64,000 nucleotides of DNA, taken from contig NZ_CP017244.1 in NCBI RefSeq assembly GCF_001908375.1, positions 1,550,001-1,614,000 of the forward strand, in the 5' to 3' direction. The stretch is from Rhizobium etli 8C-3. GTDB lineage: Bacteria; Pseudomonadota; Alphaproteobacteria; Rhizobiales; Rhizobiaceae. A model generated the notes under the pieces. That model saw only the letters and a list, made by a program, of their open reading frames with translations. It ran no database searches and was not told the origin of the DNA. Numbering within the stretch: position 1 is the stretch's first letter; every line of letters begins with the position of its first letter. The position numbers and the translations under genes were made by a program. Shown here piece after piece: positions 13,291-22,411 of the stretch.

Positions 13291-14340
13291 ATGAACCGCA
13301 TCTCGATACTGCTACACACATCCATGCTTTGTCTTGCCATGAGCGCACCGGCACTTGCAGGCGATACGATCACGGTAACGTCGTGGGGAGGCGCATATAC
13401 CAAAAGCCAGGAAAATGCCTTCTTTGGTCCCTATTCGAAGGAGACCGGCGTCAAGATCCTGCAGGACGAGTGGGATGGATCCACCGCAAAATTGAAGGGC
13501 ATGGTGGAAACATCCCAGGTCAACTGGGATGTCGTCGATGTCGAACCTGGGCATGCGCTGCAGGGTTGCGACGAGGGATGGCTGGAAGAGATCGACTACT
13601 CCAAGCTCGGCGGCAAGGAGGCCTTCATCGACGGCGCGGCAATGGACTGTGCGGCAGCCACCATCGTTTTCGGCACGATCTATGCCTATGATGCGTCCAA
13701 ATTCTCCAATGGCGGGCCAACGACGATGGCCGATCTTTTCGACACCAAGAAATTCCCCGGTCCGCGGGCTTTGCGCAAAGCGCCCAAGACGACGCTGGAA
13801 TTTGCTCTGATCGCCGATGGGGTGGCCCCGGCCGAGGTCTATGACGTCCTGGGTTCGCCCGAAGGCGTCGATCGCGCCTTCAAGAAACTCGATACGATCA
13901 AGAAAGACGTCAAGGTCTGGTGGACAGCCGGTGCCCAACCGCCGCAGCTTTTGGCCGACGGCGAAGTGCTGATGACAACGGCGTGGAACGGACGCATCTA
14001 TGATGCCGTCAAAAATAGCGGCAAGAATTTCAAGATCGTCTGGGATGGCCAGGGGATGGACTTCAACCTTTGGGCCCAGCCGAAGGGATCGCCGCACAAG
14101 GAGGCAGCCGACAAGTTCATCGCCTATACGATGAACCCGGACGTCATGGCCCGGCAGTCGCAATACATCTCCTACGGCCCGACGCTGAAGGCGGCAATCG
14201 CCAAGGTTCCGGCCGACATCCTGCCCGACCTTCCGACGGCGCCCGAAAACACCAAGAACGCCTTCGTGGTCTCGGCAGAATTCTGGGCCGACCATGACGA
14301 GGAGTTGACCGAACGCTTCAACAAGTGGCTGGCGCAATAG
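13291..14340 (+). CDS. Periplasmic substrate-binding protein, polyamine (PotD/PotF) type
   Basis: This is a 349-residue secreted receptor for the adjacent ABC importer. A signal peptide (about residues 1-23, cleaved after APALAG or nearby) is followed by DTITVTSWGGAYTKSQ, the usual start of family 1 polyamine-like binding proteins. The length matches PotD/PotF. It lies 45 bases after the ATPase gene. A strong GC-rich hairpin follows before the permease gene, which could raise the level of this transcript relative to the permeases. The exact ligand cannot be read from the sequence. Confidence 0.88.
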   Translation: MNRISILLHTSMLCLAMSAPALAGDTITVTSWGGAYTKSQENAFFGPYSKETGVKILQDEWDGSTAKLKGMVETSQVNWDVVDVEPGHALQGCDEGWLEEIDYSKLGGKEAFIDGAAMDCAAATIVFGTIYAYDASKFSNGGPTTMADLFDTKKFPGPRALRKAPKTTLEFALIADGVAPAEVYDVLGSPEGVDRAFKKLDTIKKDVKVWWTAGAQPPQLLADGEVLMTTAWNGRIYDAVKNSGKNFKIVWDGQGMDFNLWAQPKGSPHKEAADKFIAYTMNPDVMARQSQYISYGPTLKAAIAKVPADILPDLPTAPENTKNAFVVSAEFWADHDEELTERFNKWLAQ

Positions 14341-14352
14341 TCCTCGCTCGGC

Positions 14353-14385
14353 GGGCGGGCTTTTCCTCCCTGGGCCTGCCCGCCC
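14353..14385 (+). terminator. Intercistronic hairpin between binding-protein and permease genes
   Basis: GGGCGGGC at 14353-14360 pairs with GCCCGCCC at 14378-14385 across a 17-base loop, without a T-run. Its position after the receptor gene is like the mRNA-stabilising hairpins that give binding proteins an excess over permeases. Confidence 0.5.
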
Positions 14386-14410
14386 AATGTATTGCGAATG
14401 AAGGTGTGCC

Positions 14411-15667
14411 ATGGCGGTTACGCTTAACGACGACGTCATCAACAATTCCATCGAAACGGCGCCTCTTGCCCGCCGGCTGCGTGGCCTGCGACGGAGGGGG
14501 CAGATGAGAGCCCTGCTTCTCGTCGCACCGCTGATGCTCTTCCTGGTGGCAATCTTCATCGTGCCGATCGGCATGCTTCTTACCCGAAGCGTCGACAACC
14601 GCGAAGTAGCGCGAACGCTGCCGAACACCGTCGCGATGCTTTCTTCGTGGGACGGCAGAACCGTACCAGACGAAGCGATCTATGCCGCCCTCGCAACCGA
14701 CTTGAAGGCATCGTCCCGTGAGGATGTAGCCGAGATCGCCAAACGGCTGAATTATTACGAAGCCGGTACGCGCTCGATGCTTTTGAAAACCGCGCGCACG
14801 ATCCGCAATGCAAAGTCGCCCTACAAGGATGCCTTCGTCGCAGCGGACGCTCAATGGGAAACGCCCCGTTATTGGCATCTTCTCAAGCGGGCAATGCCTG
14901 AGCTTACCGCTTTCTATCTGCTCGCAGCGTTGGACATGAGCCGCGACGAGACTGGCGCTATAACGACAGTCACACCCGAAAACGCTGTTCATATCGATGT
15001 ACTGCTGCGCACCTTCGCCGTCAGTGCTTCGGTGACGCTGCTGTGCCTGCTGCTTGGTTATCCACTTGCGGCATTGATCGCCCGGTCCAAGGGAAGCACG
15101 GCCAACACTTTGCTGATCCTCGTGCTATTGCCCTTCTGGACATCGCTGCTGGTGCGTACGAGCGCCTGGGTCGTGCTATTGCAGAGCCGCGGCGTGGTGA
15201 ATTCCGCTCTTGCATGGCTTGGCGTCATCGATCCATCGCAGCCGCTGGAACTCATCTACAACCGCATCGGCGTCTTGATCGCGATGACGCATATCCTTCT
15301 CCCGTTCATGGTGTTGCCCATCTACAGCGTCATGAAGAGCATCCCGCCGGTCTATTTGCGCGCCGCCTCCTCGCTTGGTGCACCACCGCTGTCGGCCTTC
15401 TGGCGCATCTATTTGCCGATGAGCATGCCAGGCGTCAGCGCCGGCGGACTGCTGGTCTTCATCCTTGCCCTCGGCTACTACATCACCCCAGCGCTCGTCG
15501 GCGGTCCGCGCGACCAAATGGTCAGTTACTACATTGCCTACTACTCGAACCAGGTGACCAACTGGGGGATGGCGGCGGCATTGAGCGCCATCCTCCTGGT
15601 CGCCGTGCTGATCCTTTACGCCGTCTACAATCGCATGGTCGGCATCGATCGTCTGAGGATAGGCTGA
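14411..15667 (+). CDS. ABC transporter permease, PotB type
   Basis: This is an inner-membrane permease of 418 residues. TM1 (about 34-58) is followed by a long hydrophilic, probably periplasmic segment (about 60-195) before the five-helix BPD_transp_1 core, so it is longer than E. coli PotB (about 285). The EAA-type loop is recognisable as YLRAASSLGAPPLSAFWRI. Its stop overlaps the next permease start (TGATG), indicating coupling. Long PotB-like permeases with such an insert are common in rhizobial importers of this class, so the insert is not a fusion artefact. Confidence 0.87.
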   Translation: MAVTLNDDVINNSIETAPLARRLRGLRRRGQMRALLLVAPLMLFLVAIFIVPIGMLLTRSVDNREVARTLPNTVAMLSSWDGRTVPDEAIYAALATDLKASSREDVAEIAKRLNYYEAGTRSMLLKTARTIRNAKSPYKDAFVAADAQWETPRYWHLLKRAMPELTAFYLLAALDMSRDETGAITTVTPENAVHIDVLLRTFAVSASVTLLCLLLGYPLAALIARSKGSTANTLLILVLLPFWTSLLVRTSAWVVLLQSRGVVNSALAWLGVIDPSQPLELIYNRIGVLIAMTHILLPFMVLPIYSVMKSIPPVYLRAASSLGAPPLSAFWRIYLPMSMPGVSAGGLLVFILALGYYITPALVGGPRDQMVSYYIAYYSNQVTNWGMAAALSAILLVAVLILYAVYNRMVGIDRLRIG

Positions 15668-16482
15668 TGAATCACTTTCTCTCCGTTGAACGCCTGCTGC
15701 CCATCCTCCTATGGGTTGCCGGCGGCACTGTCGTCGTCTTCCTGATCGCGCCGATTATCGCCATCATGCCCCTGTCGTTCAACGAAGAACCTTTCTTCAC
15801 CTATCCGATGCCGGGCCTCTCGCTGCGCTGGTATGAAGAATTCTTCTCCTCCGATGTCTGGCAACTGGCACTGAGGAACAGCATCATCGTCGCCGTCTGC
15901 ACCACACTGTTGTCAACCGCACTCGGCACGTTGGCAGCAATTGGCCTCAGCCGGCCGGAATGTCCCTTTCGCGCCACGTTGACTGCCATACTGATTTCAC
16001 CGATGATCGTGCCGGTCATCGTCTCGGCGGTCGGCATCTATTATGCGTTTGCTGCCGTCGGTCTGCTTAACAGCTTGACCGGATTGGTCCTTGCCCATAC
16101 CGCAATCGGAGCGCCCTTCGTCGTCATTACCGTGACGGCAACACTTGCGAGCTTCGATCACAATCTGATGCGTGCAGCCTCAAGTCTTGGCGCAACGCCC
16201 CTTGAAGCCGTGCTGCACATCATGCTGCCGATCATCGCGCCGGGTGTCGTGTCGGGTGCGCTATTTGCCTTCGTCACGTCCTTCGACGAGGTGGTGATTG
16301 CACTTTTCATCGCTGGTTCGGAGGAACGCACCCTGCCCCGTCAGATGTGGAGCGGCGTTCGCGAGACACTGAGCCCGACGATCGCTGCCGTCGCAACACT
16401 GCTGATCATATTCTCCACGCTGTTTCTCGCTACCATCCAGTGGCTGCACCGGCGCGCCGAACGCCAAAAACTTATGCACTGA
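15667..16482 (+). CDS. ABC transporter permease, PotC type
   Basis: This second permease of the importer has 271 residues and six predicted membrane segments. The EAA loop reads LMRAASSLGATPLEAVLHI. The frame is open far upstream, inside the PotB-like gene, but the ATG at 15667 overlaps the preceding stop by one base and gives the normal PotC length. It is the last gene of the operon. Confidence 0.88.
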   Translation: MNHFLSVERLLPILLWVAGGTVVVFLIAPIIAIMPLSFNEEPFFTYPMPGLSLRWYEEFFSSDVWQLALRNSIIVAVCTTLLSTALGTLAAIGLSRPECPFRATLTAILISPMIVPVIVSAVGIYYAFAAVGLLNSLTGLVLAHTAIGAPFVVITVTATLASFDHNLMRAASSLGATPLEAVLHIMLPIIAPGVVSGALFAFVTSFDEVVIALFIAGSEERTLPRQMWSGVRETLSPTIAAVATLLIIFSTLFLATIQWLHRRAERQKLMH

Positions 16483-16492
16483 TCGGGCTTTG

Positions 16493-16523
16493 CGCCAAGC
16501 GTCTGGCGTGCTGTTTTTCTTTT
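16493..16523 (+). terminator. Weak intrinsic terminator after the ABC operon
   Basis: CGCCA (16493-16497) pairs with TGGCG (16504-16508), followed by TGCTGTTTTTCTTTT. The stem is short but the T-rich tail is right. The rest of the gap up to 16844 shows no gene. Confidence 0.4.
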
Positions 16524-16844
16524 AACAGCTCCCGCAGCTTGCAGGCGGCGGATTTCCAAGGCGCGAAGCTTTGCCGAAAGAGTTCGCTTCAACGCAGAGC
16601 CGCTGCCCTTCCTCCCGATCATAAACGCCTTGTTACGACGCAGGATGTTGATTGTACAATTGTGGTCGGCCGCAATACCGGCCTATCTGTAACATCAAGT
16701 TCCTGTTTGTGATTCAAAATATACCACGACAGATGAAACCGACCGGGGCGCCTGGCAGCAAACGCTTGATGCTCTTGAAGCACTCAGACTGGCCATCGTC
16801 CTAATACGAGAAGCGGCAAAGCAATACGATGGGAGGTCTCGTTT

Positions 16845-18380
16845 ATGAGTTTTTTTGAAAGCCTCCTCGTCTTGTCCCTCGCGGCGATCCTGCTTCTGCA
16901 GGTTTCGCGACGTCTGTCGGCTCCCTATCCTTCCCTGCTTGCAATGGCGGGCGCTGCAGCTGCGCTTGTGCCGGGAATCCCATATGTCTCACTTGAACCT
17001 GAGATCGCCCTTGCTTTGTTCATCGCGCCAGCACTGATGGACGCGGCATTCGACTTTCCCGTCGGAACTGCCCGCCGTTTCTGGTTGCCGTTACTGGTCT
17101 TTGCCGTCGGTGGCGTGGTTGTCACAGCATTCACCGTTGCGCTTGCAGCGTCATGGTATGCCGGCCTGCCGCTTGCGGCCGCACTCGTCCTTGGGGCGAT
17201 TGTCGCACCACCCGACGCAGCAGCGGCGACTGCGATCCTTTCAGGGGTGGCGATACCTCGCAGCACAGATGCCGTCCTGCGAGGCGAAAGCCTTTTCAAC
17301 GACGCGGCCGCCCTTCTCATCTTCGGCGCCGCGCTCGCGGTACACTCAACGGGGAACCTTGGTGTCACCGTCGGCCTGCATTTCGCCCTTGCGGCTCCCG
17401 GCGGCATCCTGCTCGGTATTTTGGCGGCTTTCGTCGGCAAGAATCTTTCCGGTTTCGTGTCCGGCACCTTGGGTGGAAATCTGCTTCAGTTCGTCCAGAC
17501 GTACCTGGTTTGGATTCTTGCCGAACATCTGGGGCTGTCGGCGGTGCTTGCGGTCGTGGCTATGGCCATGGCAATGGCAAGCAGTGTCGCGACATCTGCG
17601 CGTATGAGGGTCCAGTCCTATGCGGTCTGGAGTGCCGTCGTCTTCGTCCTCAACATCATGGCATTCCTGTTAATGGGCATGCAGATCAAGGGCATCATCG
17701 CAGCCATGCCGGAGGGGCAGCTCATGAGGGCCTGCACATTCGCTGCGTTTATCGTCGCGATCGTCGTTCTCGTACGGTTTGCAGTCTGCATCGGCTACAA
17801 TCGTATCCTGGCTCGCCTTGCACGGCGGCGCGGACGAACTCAACCAGCGACGCTCAAGCAGGCGATTCTCGCCGGCTGGTGCGGAATGCGAGGACTGGTC
17901 ACGCTTGCGACAGCATTCGCGCTGCCAAGCGATTTTCCTCAGCGCGATACAGTCGTGCTGACTGCTTTCGCAGTGGTTCTTGCAACACTCGTCATTCAGG
18001 GACTGACGCTTTCACCCTTGATCCGATGGCTGGGTCTCGACGGTCGCGCAGCGGCAGCCGAGGAGCTGCGCGCCCGTCGCGCGCAGATTACAAGGGCCGG
18101 CATCCACGCGCTGGAGGATCAGACCGGCCCGGAGGCGGAGCTTCTGCGAGGCAAGTTTCTGATCGAGCAGCAAGCTCTCTTCAGTGTTGCAGGACCCTCC
18201 TCGCTCGAACCTTACCGCAAACTCGCGCTGGGCTCGATTGCCGCCCAACGCATGGAGCTTGAGCGTCTTCGTTCCGACAATGAACTCAACGTCGATGAAT
18301 ACAATCTGCTGCTTGAGGAGATCGACTGGAAAGAGCTGGCTGTTCTGCCGCTCGAAGAGCGGAAGATTGAGGAAATCTGA
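16845..18380 (+). CDS. Na+/H+ antiporter, CPA1 (NhaP-like) family
   Basis: This inner-membrane cation/proton antiporter has 511 residues. About 12 membrane helices are followed by a soluble C-terminal tail (about 400-511) rich in charged residues. CPA1 hallmarks are visible: D124 in VAPPDAAA and the GESLFNDA motif (147-154). A GGGAGG ribosome site precedes the ATG. It stands alone between the ABC operon and a convergent amine oxidase gene. A role in pH or sodium homeostasis is inferred from the family. Confidence 0.9.
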   Translation: MSFFESLLVLSLAAILLLQVSRRLSAPYPSLLAMAGAAAALVPGIPYVSLEPEIALALFIAPALMDAAFDFPVGTARRFWLPLLVFAVGGVVVTAFTVALAASWYAGLPLAAALVLGAIVAPPDAAAATAILSGVAIPRSTDAVLRGESLFNDAAALLIFGAALAVHSTGNLGVTVGLHFALAAPGGILLGILAAFVGKNLSGFVSGTLGGNLLQFVQTYLVWILAEHLGLSAVLAVVAMAMAMASSVATSARMRVQSYAVWSAVVFVLNIMAFLLMGMQIKGIIAAMPEGQLMRACTFAAFIVAIVVLVRFAVCIGYNRILARLARRRGRTQPATLKQAILAGWCGMRGLVTLATAFALPSDFPQRDTVVLTAFAVVLATLVIQGLTLSPLIRWLGLDGRAAAAEELRARRAQITRAGIHALEDQTGPEAELLRGKFLIEQQALFSVAGPSSLEPYRKLALGSIAAQRMELERLRSDNELNVDEYNLLLEEIDWKELAVLPLEERKIEEI

Positions 18381-18439
18381 ATTCCGCAAGGCATACCGCG
18401 TGTCCGGCGAAAACGTTTGAAGCGCTTGCCCTTTCCCTT

Positions 18440-19681
18440 TCAGGCGATGGTCTTCATAAGCTCCTGCGCCGCTGTCACTCCAGTATCAAATGCGCCGTGT
18501 GCAGTCGAATAGCGTTTGGCCGAACAGGCTTCACCTGCAAAGAAGATGCGATTGTCAAGCGGAGCGGCAAGCGTTCTTCGAAGGTTAGAAGCGCCAGGGC
18601 TGGCGTATGAATAGGAGCCCCCGATGTGAGGATCGGAGCTCCATGCCGAAAAGGAGATCAATGAGAGCTGCCGTCCGATGTCGGAGCCCAAAGCGCGTTT
18701 CAGTTCCCCGAGTGCGAACTGGAACGCTTCATTTGGCCCCCCAAGTTCCAAGTCATATGCCAGATCCCCTGCATAATATCCCTCCACAACGGGATTTCCG
18801 AGGGGCCTGATTTGGTAGGCACCTGTGCGACGTTCGCGATAGGAGCCCAAGAGATGACTGTCCAGCGGCAGGGCGTGTGGGCTTTCCACCTTCATGAACA
18901 GTTTGTTCGCAAGGCCGAGGGGAAGGCGGGAAGCTGCATCGATTTTTTCGGGAAGCGGGGGAATAAACGCGATACGCTCGCTCGCAAGCACATTCGTAGA
19001 GACGGTGACGATGACTGCCTTGACACGGAATTGGCCCTTCGATGTCGAAATGACGACATGATCGGCGGCGCGATGGTCGATGCGTTCCACGGCGGTTTGC
19101 AGCTCGATCGCAAGAGGTCCGGCATAGGCGGAGACAACCGTTCCGTAGCCTTCACGTACTCGCCAGTCGGGTCCGGGACCGGGTTCATACCGCTGGAGGT
19201 CGACAACCGACGATCTATCAAGTCCGGCTCCCGTGATGAACGCACCGACCGCATGGACATACTCGTTCCACTTGCCGCCAGCCTGCAGCATGCTCGAAAG
19301 CGCCTTATCCTCGCCCTCATGGGAATTGATCCTCTCAAAGAATGCTTCGAGAGCACCGATTGCGGAGCGGGCCTCAGCGTTTGTGTCGAGGCGGCGTCCT
19401 CCCTCGTCCCATGGAGCGCGGGTTTCGTCGATCGTAAGTCCAAGGTCTTGGGCGATCGCAGTCCAGGCATTCGTTCTTGCCCCATGCAGCCAGCCGCATC
19501 CGACGTCAAGGGCGCCCAGTCCCGCGCCGAAATGCTCCGTCCTCGCCCGCCCTCCTATACGTGCGGATGCCTCAAGGACGACGAAGCAAAGGTCCGGTCG
19601 CGTCGCCATGATGTGCCGGCCCGCCGCTATACCGGCTGCGCCCGCGCCAATGATCGCCACATCCACTTCGTTGCCGTTCAC
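18440..19681 (-). CDS. Flavin-containing amine oxidase
   Basis: This 413-residue FAD enzyme of the monoamine oxidase family would oxidise an amine to the aldehyde, ammonia and H2O2. The dinucleotide-binding GAGAAG (12-17) is followed by the ARIGGRART motif. The C-terminal FAD motif is FFAGEACSAKRYSTAHGAF. There is no signal peptide, so it is cytoplasmic. It is convergent with the antiporter gene. Proximity to a polyamine-type importer and a DadA-like oxidase could mean shared amine catabolism, but no common promoter supports this. Confidence 0.85.
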   Translation of the reverse strand: MNGNEVDVAIIGAGAAGIAAGRHIMATRPDLCFVVLEASARIGGRARTEHFGAGLGALDVGCGWLHGARTNAWTAIAQDLGLTIDETRAPWDEGGRRLDTNAEARSAIGALEAFFERINSHEGEDKALSSMLQAGGKWNEYVHAVGAFITGAGLDRSSVVDLQRYEPGPGPDWRVREGYGTVVSAYAGPLAIELQTAVERIDHRAADHVVISTSKGQFRVKAVIVTVSTNVLASERIAFIPPLPEKIDAASRLPLGLANKLFMKVESPHALPLDSHLLGSYRERRTGAYQIRPLGNPVVEGYYAGDLAYDLELGGPNEAFQFALGELKRALGSDIGRQLSLISFSAWSSDPHIGGSYSYASPGASNLRRTLAAPLDNRIFFAGEACSAKRYSTAHGAFDTGVTAAQELMKTIA

Positions 19682-19905
19682 GATGGTGCCTCCCGATTTA
19701 GCTCAGACCAGCTCTGGTGATCCATATGCCCCAGTGCCGACACAGGTCCAGACAGTGCCGGAGAAGAGCTGCAGTCATTCTTCGCTTCCATCAGCCCCGT
19801 GTCGAAGGAGATGCGGCCCAAAGTCAGGCGATCTTTGCTGAAAGCGTCGCTTGAGTATCTTGGAGCCGTCAAGATGCGCGCTGCGCGTTTTGCGCCGCTG
19901 TCGTT

Positions 19906-20532
19906 TCATGATGTCTGGCTCGGACAAAAATCAAGGTATCTCAGCAGTTCCTGGCCGCAGTCTTTGACAGCAGAACTGCTCTGGCTTGCCTTCGCGATCC
20001 CCATTGCCCCCCAGTATGATGCAATTACGAAGATTGCTGCGGCCTCGGCATCAAGGTGAGCGTAGTGTCCGGCGAGTTGGTCCGCGCGAATTTTTTGCGC
20101 AAGTTTGCCCCTCCATTGCGCGAGAATTGCGATGGCGGCCTGCCGCATGGCGCCATCTTGTGCGGCCGGTTCGCTCATCAAGTTGCCGAGCGGACATCCA
20201 GACACGAAGCCCTGTTGATCCAGTTCTCGGATGATCTTGGTGAATATGGCTTCTACGCCGTCGGATGCCGTCTTAGCCTGTGATATCGGCTTGATCCAAG
20301 TTTCCTCGACCGCGTCGGTGACATTGCCGTTCAGAACCGCAAGACCCAGCTCCTTCTTGGTCGGGAAGTGATGTGAGAACGCTCCGCCTGTTACGCGCGC
20401 CGCCGCCTTGAGATCCTGTACGGTCGTAACGCCGTAGCCGCGGGTGGTGAAGGCGTTGAAAGCGGTGTCGACGATTCGCTTTCTTACACCTTCCGGATCA
20501 TTCGATCTTCGTTTCTTCAGAGGTCCAGGCAT
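19906..20532 (-). CDS. TetR/AcrR-family transcriptional regulator
   Basis: The protein has 208 residues from the ATG at 20532; a GTG at 20550 would add six residues, and neither has a good ribosome site. The N-terminal TetR helix-turn-helix (about 15-60) contains GYGVTTVQDLKAAARVTGGAFSHHF split across the HTH. The C-terminal ligand/dimer domain resembles the TetR_C group with AQDGAMRQAAIAILAQW. It is divergent from the NIPSNAP gene, with two ACAGG-N8-CCTGT repeats between them, the classical autoregulatory arrangement. It probably represses its neighbour until an unknown ligand binds. Confidence 0.88.
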   Translation of the reverse strand: MPGPLKKRRSNDPEGVRKRIVDTAFNAFTTRGYGVTTVQDLKAAARVTGGAFSHHFPTKKELGLAVLNGNVTDAVEETWIKPISQAKTASDGVEAIFTKIIRELDQQGFVSGCPLGNLMSEPAAQDGAMRQAAIAILAQWRGKLAQKIRADQLAGHYAHLDAEAAAIFVIASYWGAMGIAKASQSSSAVKDCGQELLRYLDFCPSQTS

Positions 20533-20553
20533 GGAAGGTTTTTGTAACACGGC

Positions 20554-20581
20554 TTGACAAACAGGACAACCGACCTGTAAT
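20554..20581 (+). promoter_or_regulatory. Sigma-70 promoter for the NIPSNAP gene
   Basis: TTGACA (20554-20559) and TGTAAT (20576-20581) are spaced by 16 bases. The first operator overlaps the spacer and -10 box, so a bound TetR protein should block it. Confidence 0.6.
20561..20578. promoter_or_regulatory. Operator 1 of the TetR/NIPSNAP pair
   Basis: ACAGG-N8-CCTGT inverted repeat with the same half sites and spacer length as operator 2. The two centres are 25 bases apart. Confidence 0.65.
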
Positions 20582-20585
20582 TAAA

Positions 20586-20603
20586 ACAGGACATGCATCC
20601 TGT
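20586..20603. promoter_or_regulatory. Operator 2 of the TetR/NIPSNAP pair
   Basis: ACAGG-N8-CCTGT; the arms extend outward to AAACAGGA/TCCTGTTT. It overlaps the expected transcription start of the NIPSNAP gene. Confidence 0.65.
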
Positions 20604-20616
20604 TTATGAGGAATCG

Positions 20617-21357
20617 ATGCGCCACGCCTCGTCGGTCGACAATGTCTTCGAGCTCCGCCAGTACCGTCTCCACCCGGGCGCTCGAGAGACTTTGATTACC
20701 GTTTTCGACCGCGAGTTCCTGGAGACACAGGAGGAGGCTGACATACGCGTCGTGGCTCAGTTCCGCGATCTCGATGATACCGACAGCTTCGTCTGGCTGC
20801 GCAGCTTTGCGGATATGGAGGCGCGACGAGAGGCGCTCGGCCGCTTTTACAATGGCCCCACCTGGGCTCGCCATCGTGACGCAGCCAACGGCACAATGGT
20901 CAATTCCGACAATGTTCTGCTGCTGCGCCCCGCCAGCTTCGATCCGACTTTTCAGCTGCCCGCCACAGAGCGGCCGCGCTCCGGCAGCACTTTGGAGTCG
21001 TCTGCACTGTTTCTTTGCTCGATCTATTACGCTGCGCCGGGCAAAGAGGAGGCCTTTTCAGCCTTCTTCGAAAATGAGCTCCGCTTACCACTTCTCGAAA
21101 GCGGCGCGACTATCCCTGCAACCTTCCTGAGCGAACACAGCGCCAATACGTTCCCAAGACTGCCGATCCGAGAAGGAGAATCGGTCTTTGTCGCTCTTTA
21201 CCGTTTCGCGACGCCGCAAGCCTATGCCACTCACCTCGGCGCACTTGCAGCGTCGCGGAAGTGGACCGAGACAATCCAACCGCAAATCATGCAACGCACC
21301 TGGCGCGAGACCGAGGTGCTGAGGCTCTCACCGACGTCACGATCGTTGATGCGTTAG
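20617..21357 (+). CDS. NIPSNAP-family protein
   Basis: The protein has 246 residues and two ferredoxin-like (dimeric alpha/beta barrel) halves: NIPSNAP-like VFELRQYRLHPGARETL (about 11-110) and a second half starting near SSALFLCSIYYAAPG (about 125-230). A frame-matched ATG at 20593 lies inside operator 2, with almost no leader. The ATG at 20617 has GAGGA upstream and is preferred. The biochemical role of bacterial NIPSNAP proteins is poorly defined. The TetR control suggests an inducible detoxification or catabolic function. Confidence 0.82.
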   Translation: MRHASSVDNVFELRQYRLHPGARETLITVFDREFLETQEEADIRVVAQFRDLDDTDSFVWLRSFADMEARREALGRFYNGPTWARHRDAANGTMVNSDNVLLLRPASFDPTFQLPATERPRSGSTLESSALFLCSIYYAAPGKEEAFSAFFENELRLPLLESGATIPATFLSEHSANTFPRLPIREGESVFVALYRFATPQAYATHLGALAASRKWTETIQPQIMQRTWRETEVLRLSPTSRSLMR

Positions 21358-21368
21358 TTTTTTGCCAA

Positions 21369-21395
21369 AGCCCCCAGCAACGGCATCCGGGGGCT
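21369..21395 (+). terminator. Hairpin after the NIPSNAP gene
   Basis: AGCCCCC and GGGGGCT pair across 13 bases, 11 bases past the stop, with no T-run. The following stretch to 21835 holds no gene I can support. Confidence 0.4.
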
Positions 21396-21835
21396 CCTCA
21401 TTCCCCTCGGTCCAGGCACCGAAGGGCCGCCGACCATGTGTGTGGGCGGCAAGACATCGTCGCAGGCTCGCATTGAGCTGTCTCTGCTCGATGCGATGAT
21501 AGGCTGAAAGTCCGATCGTCCGCCTGCCCTATTCGCGTCAGCTCAAGTGATGTTTAGGGGTAGCCATCCAGCATAGCGATCCGAACATGCCTCCGCAGCT
21601 GGCGCCGATCGATCAGAACCCGAAAATTGCCCAACATCAAAACCTATTTCAGCTGGATGCCGCTCCATAGGACAAGGCTCCTCAAATCGGTGCACGTCTT
21701 AACGACCGTGGCAAAAGGCAATCGACAAATTTCCCGCGTCTTCCATTGTCGCAATGGACGCCACATAACGACCTGTGATGCTTCATTCAGAAAGTCTAAG
21801 ATGGCCACCGCCTTGGTCTGAATATTCCGCCCATT

Positions 21836-22320
21836 TCAGTAGGGTTTGGATCGACACACATAGTCCACGAGCGCACGGAGCTTCAGCGGCTGCCTTTGGC
21901 GCTTGGGATAATAGAGATAAGAGCCCTGAAACGGTGGACAGAAATCCTCAAGCAGCGGCACCAACTCGCCGCGGTCGAAGTATGATTGAAACGTTTGCAC
22001 CATGCCGAAGGTCACCCCCGCTCCGGCGCAAGCCATACGGACCATCACCCCCATGTCGTTTGTGGTGACCGCGGGATCAACCGCGACGTTGAAATCACGT
22101 CCAGTCTCGACAAACTCCCAGCGATAGGGTGCGCTATCAGGACGAGGCCGCCAGCCGATACAGACATGATCGTGAAGCTCGACAGGACGCCGGGGGCGGC
22201 CATGGCGCTCCAAATAGCTGGACGATGCAGCAGCGCATTGTCTTTGCGGTGCAGAAACCGGCACAGCGATCATATCCTGCTCAATGACTTAGCCGATCAG
22301 GACTCCCGGCAATGAGAATC
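21836..22320 (-). pseudogene. LysR-family regulator remnant (effector domain only)
   Basis: Translation of 22273-21836 gives the C-terminal part of a LysR substrate-binding domain: IAVPVS, YLERHGRP, then WEFVETGRDFNV and the closing SYLYYPKRQR. Immediately upstream in frame is a TAA where functional relatives have a charged residue (GEVIEQDM-like context, read here as G-stop-VIEQDM). Similarity then fades. The DNA-binding N-terminus is absent. Full-length members have about 300 residues; only about 150 remain. It cannot bind DNA as it stands. Confidence 0.7.
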
Positions 22321-22411
22321 TTCCATCCCGGCATTGTTGCCTTGATCGCTGACCTGTTGTCACCTTGAAAATGATCGGTTGAAGTTGTCGGGCACCGGAC
22401 CTTTTGAAGGT

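Noticed and set aside
13312..14628. Minus-strand 438-codon frame opposite the polyamine-type binding protein
   Set aside because: Shadow frame of a gene with a signal peptide and family motifs on the plus strand.
15043..16482. Apparent 479-residue form of the PotC-type permease
   Set aside because: The extra N-terminus is out-of-frame PotB-type sequence; the TGATG junction at 15665-15669 sets the start.
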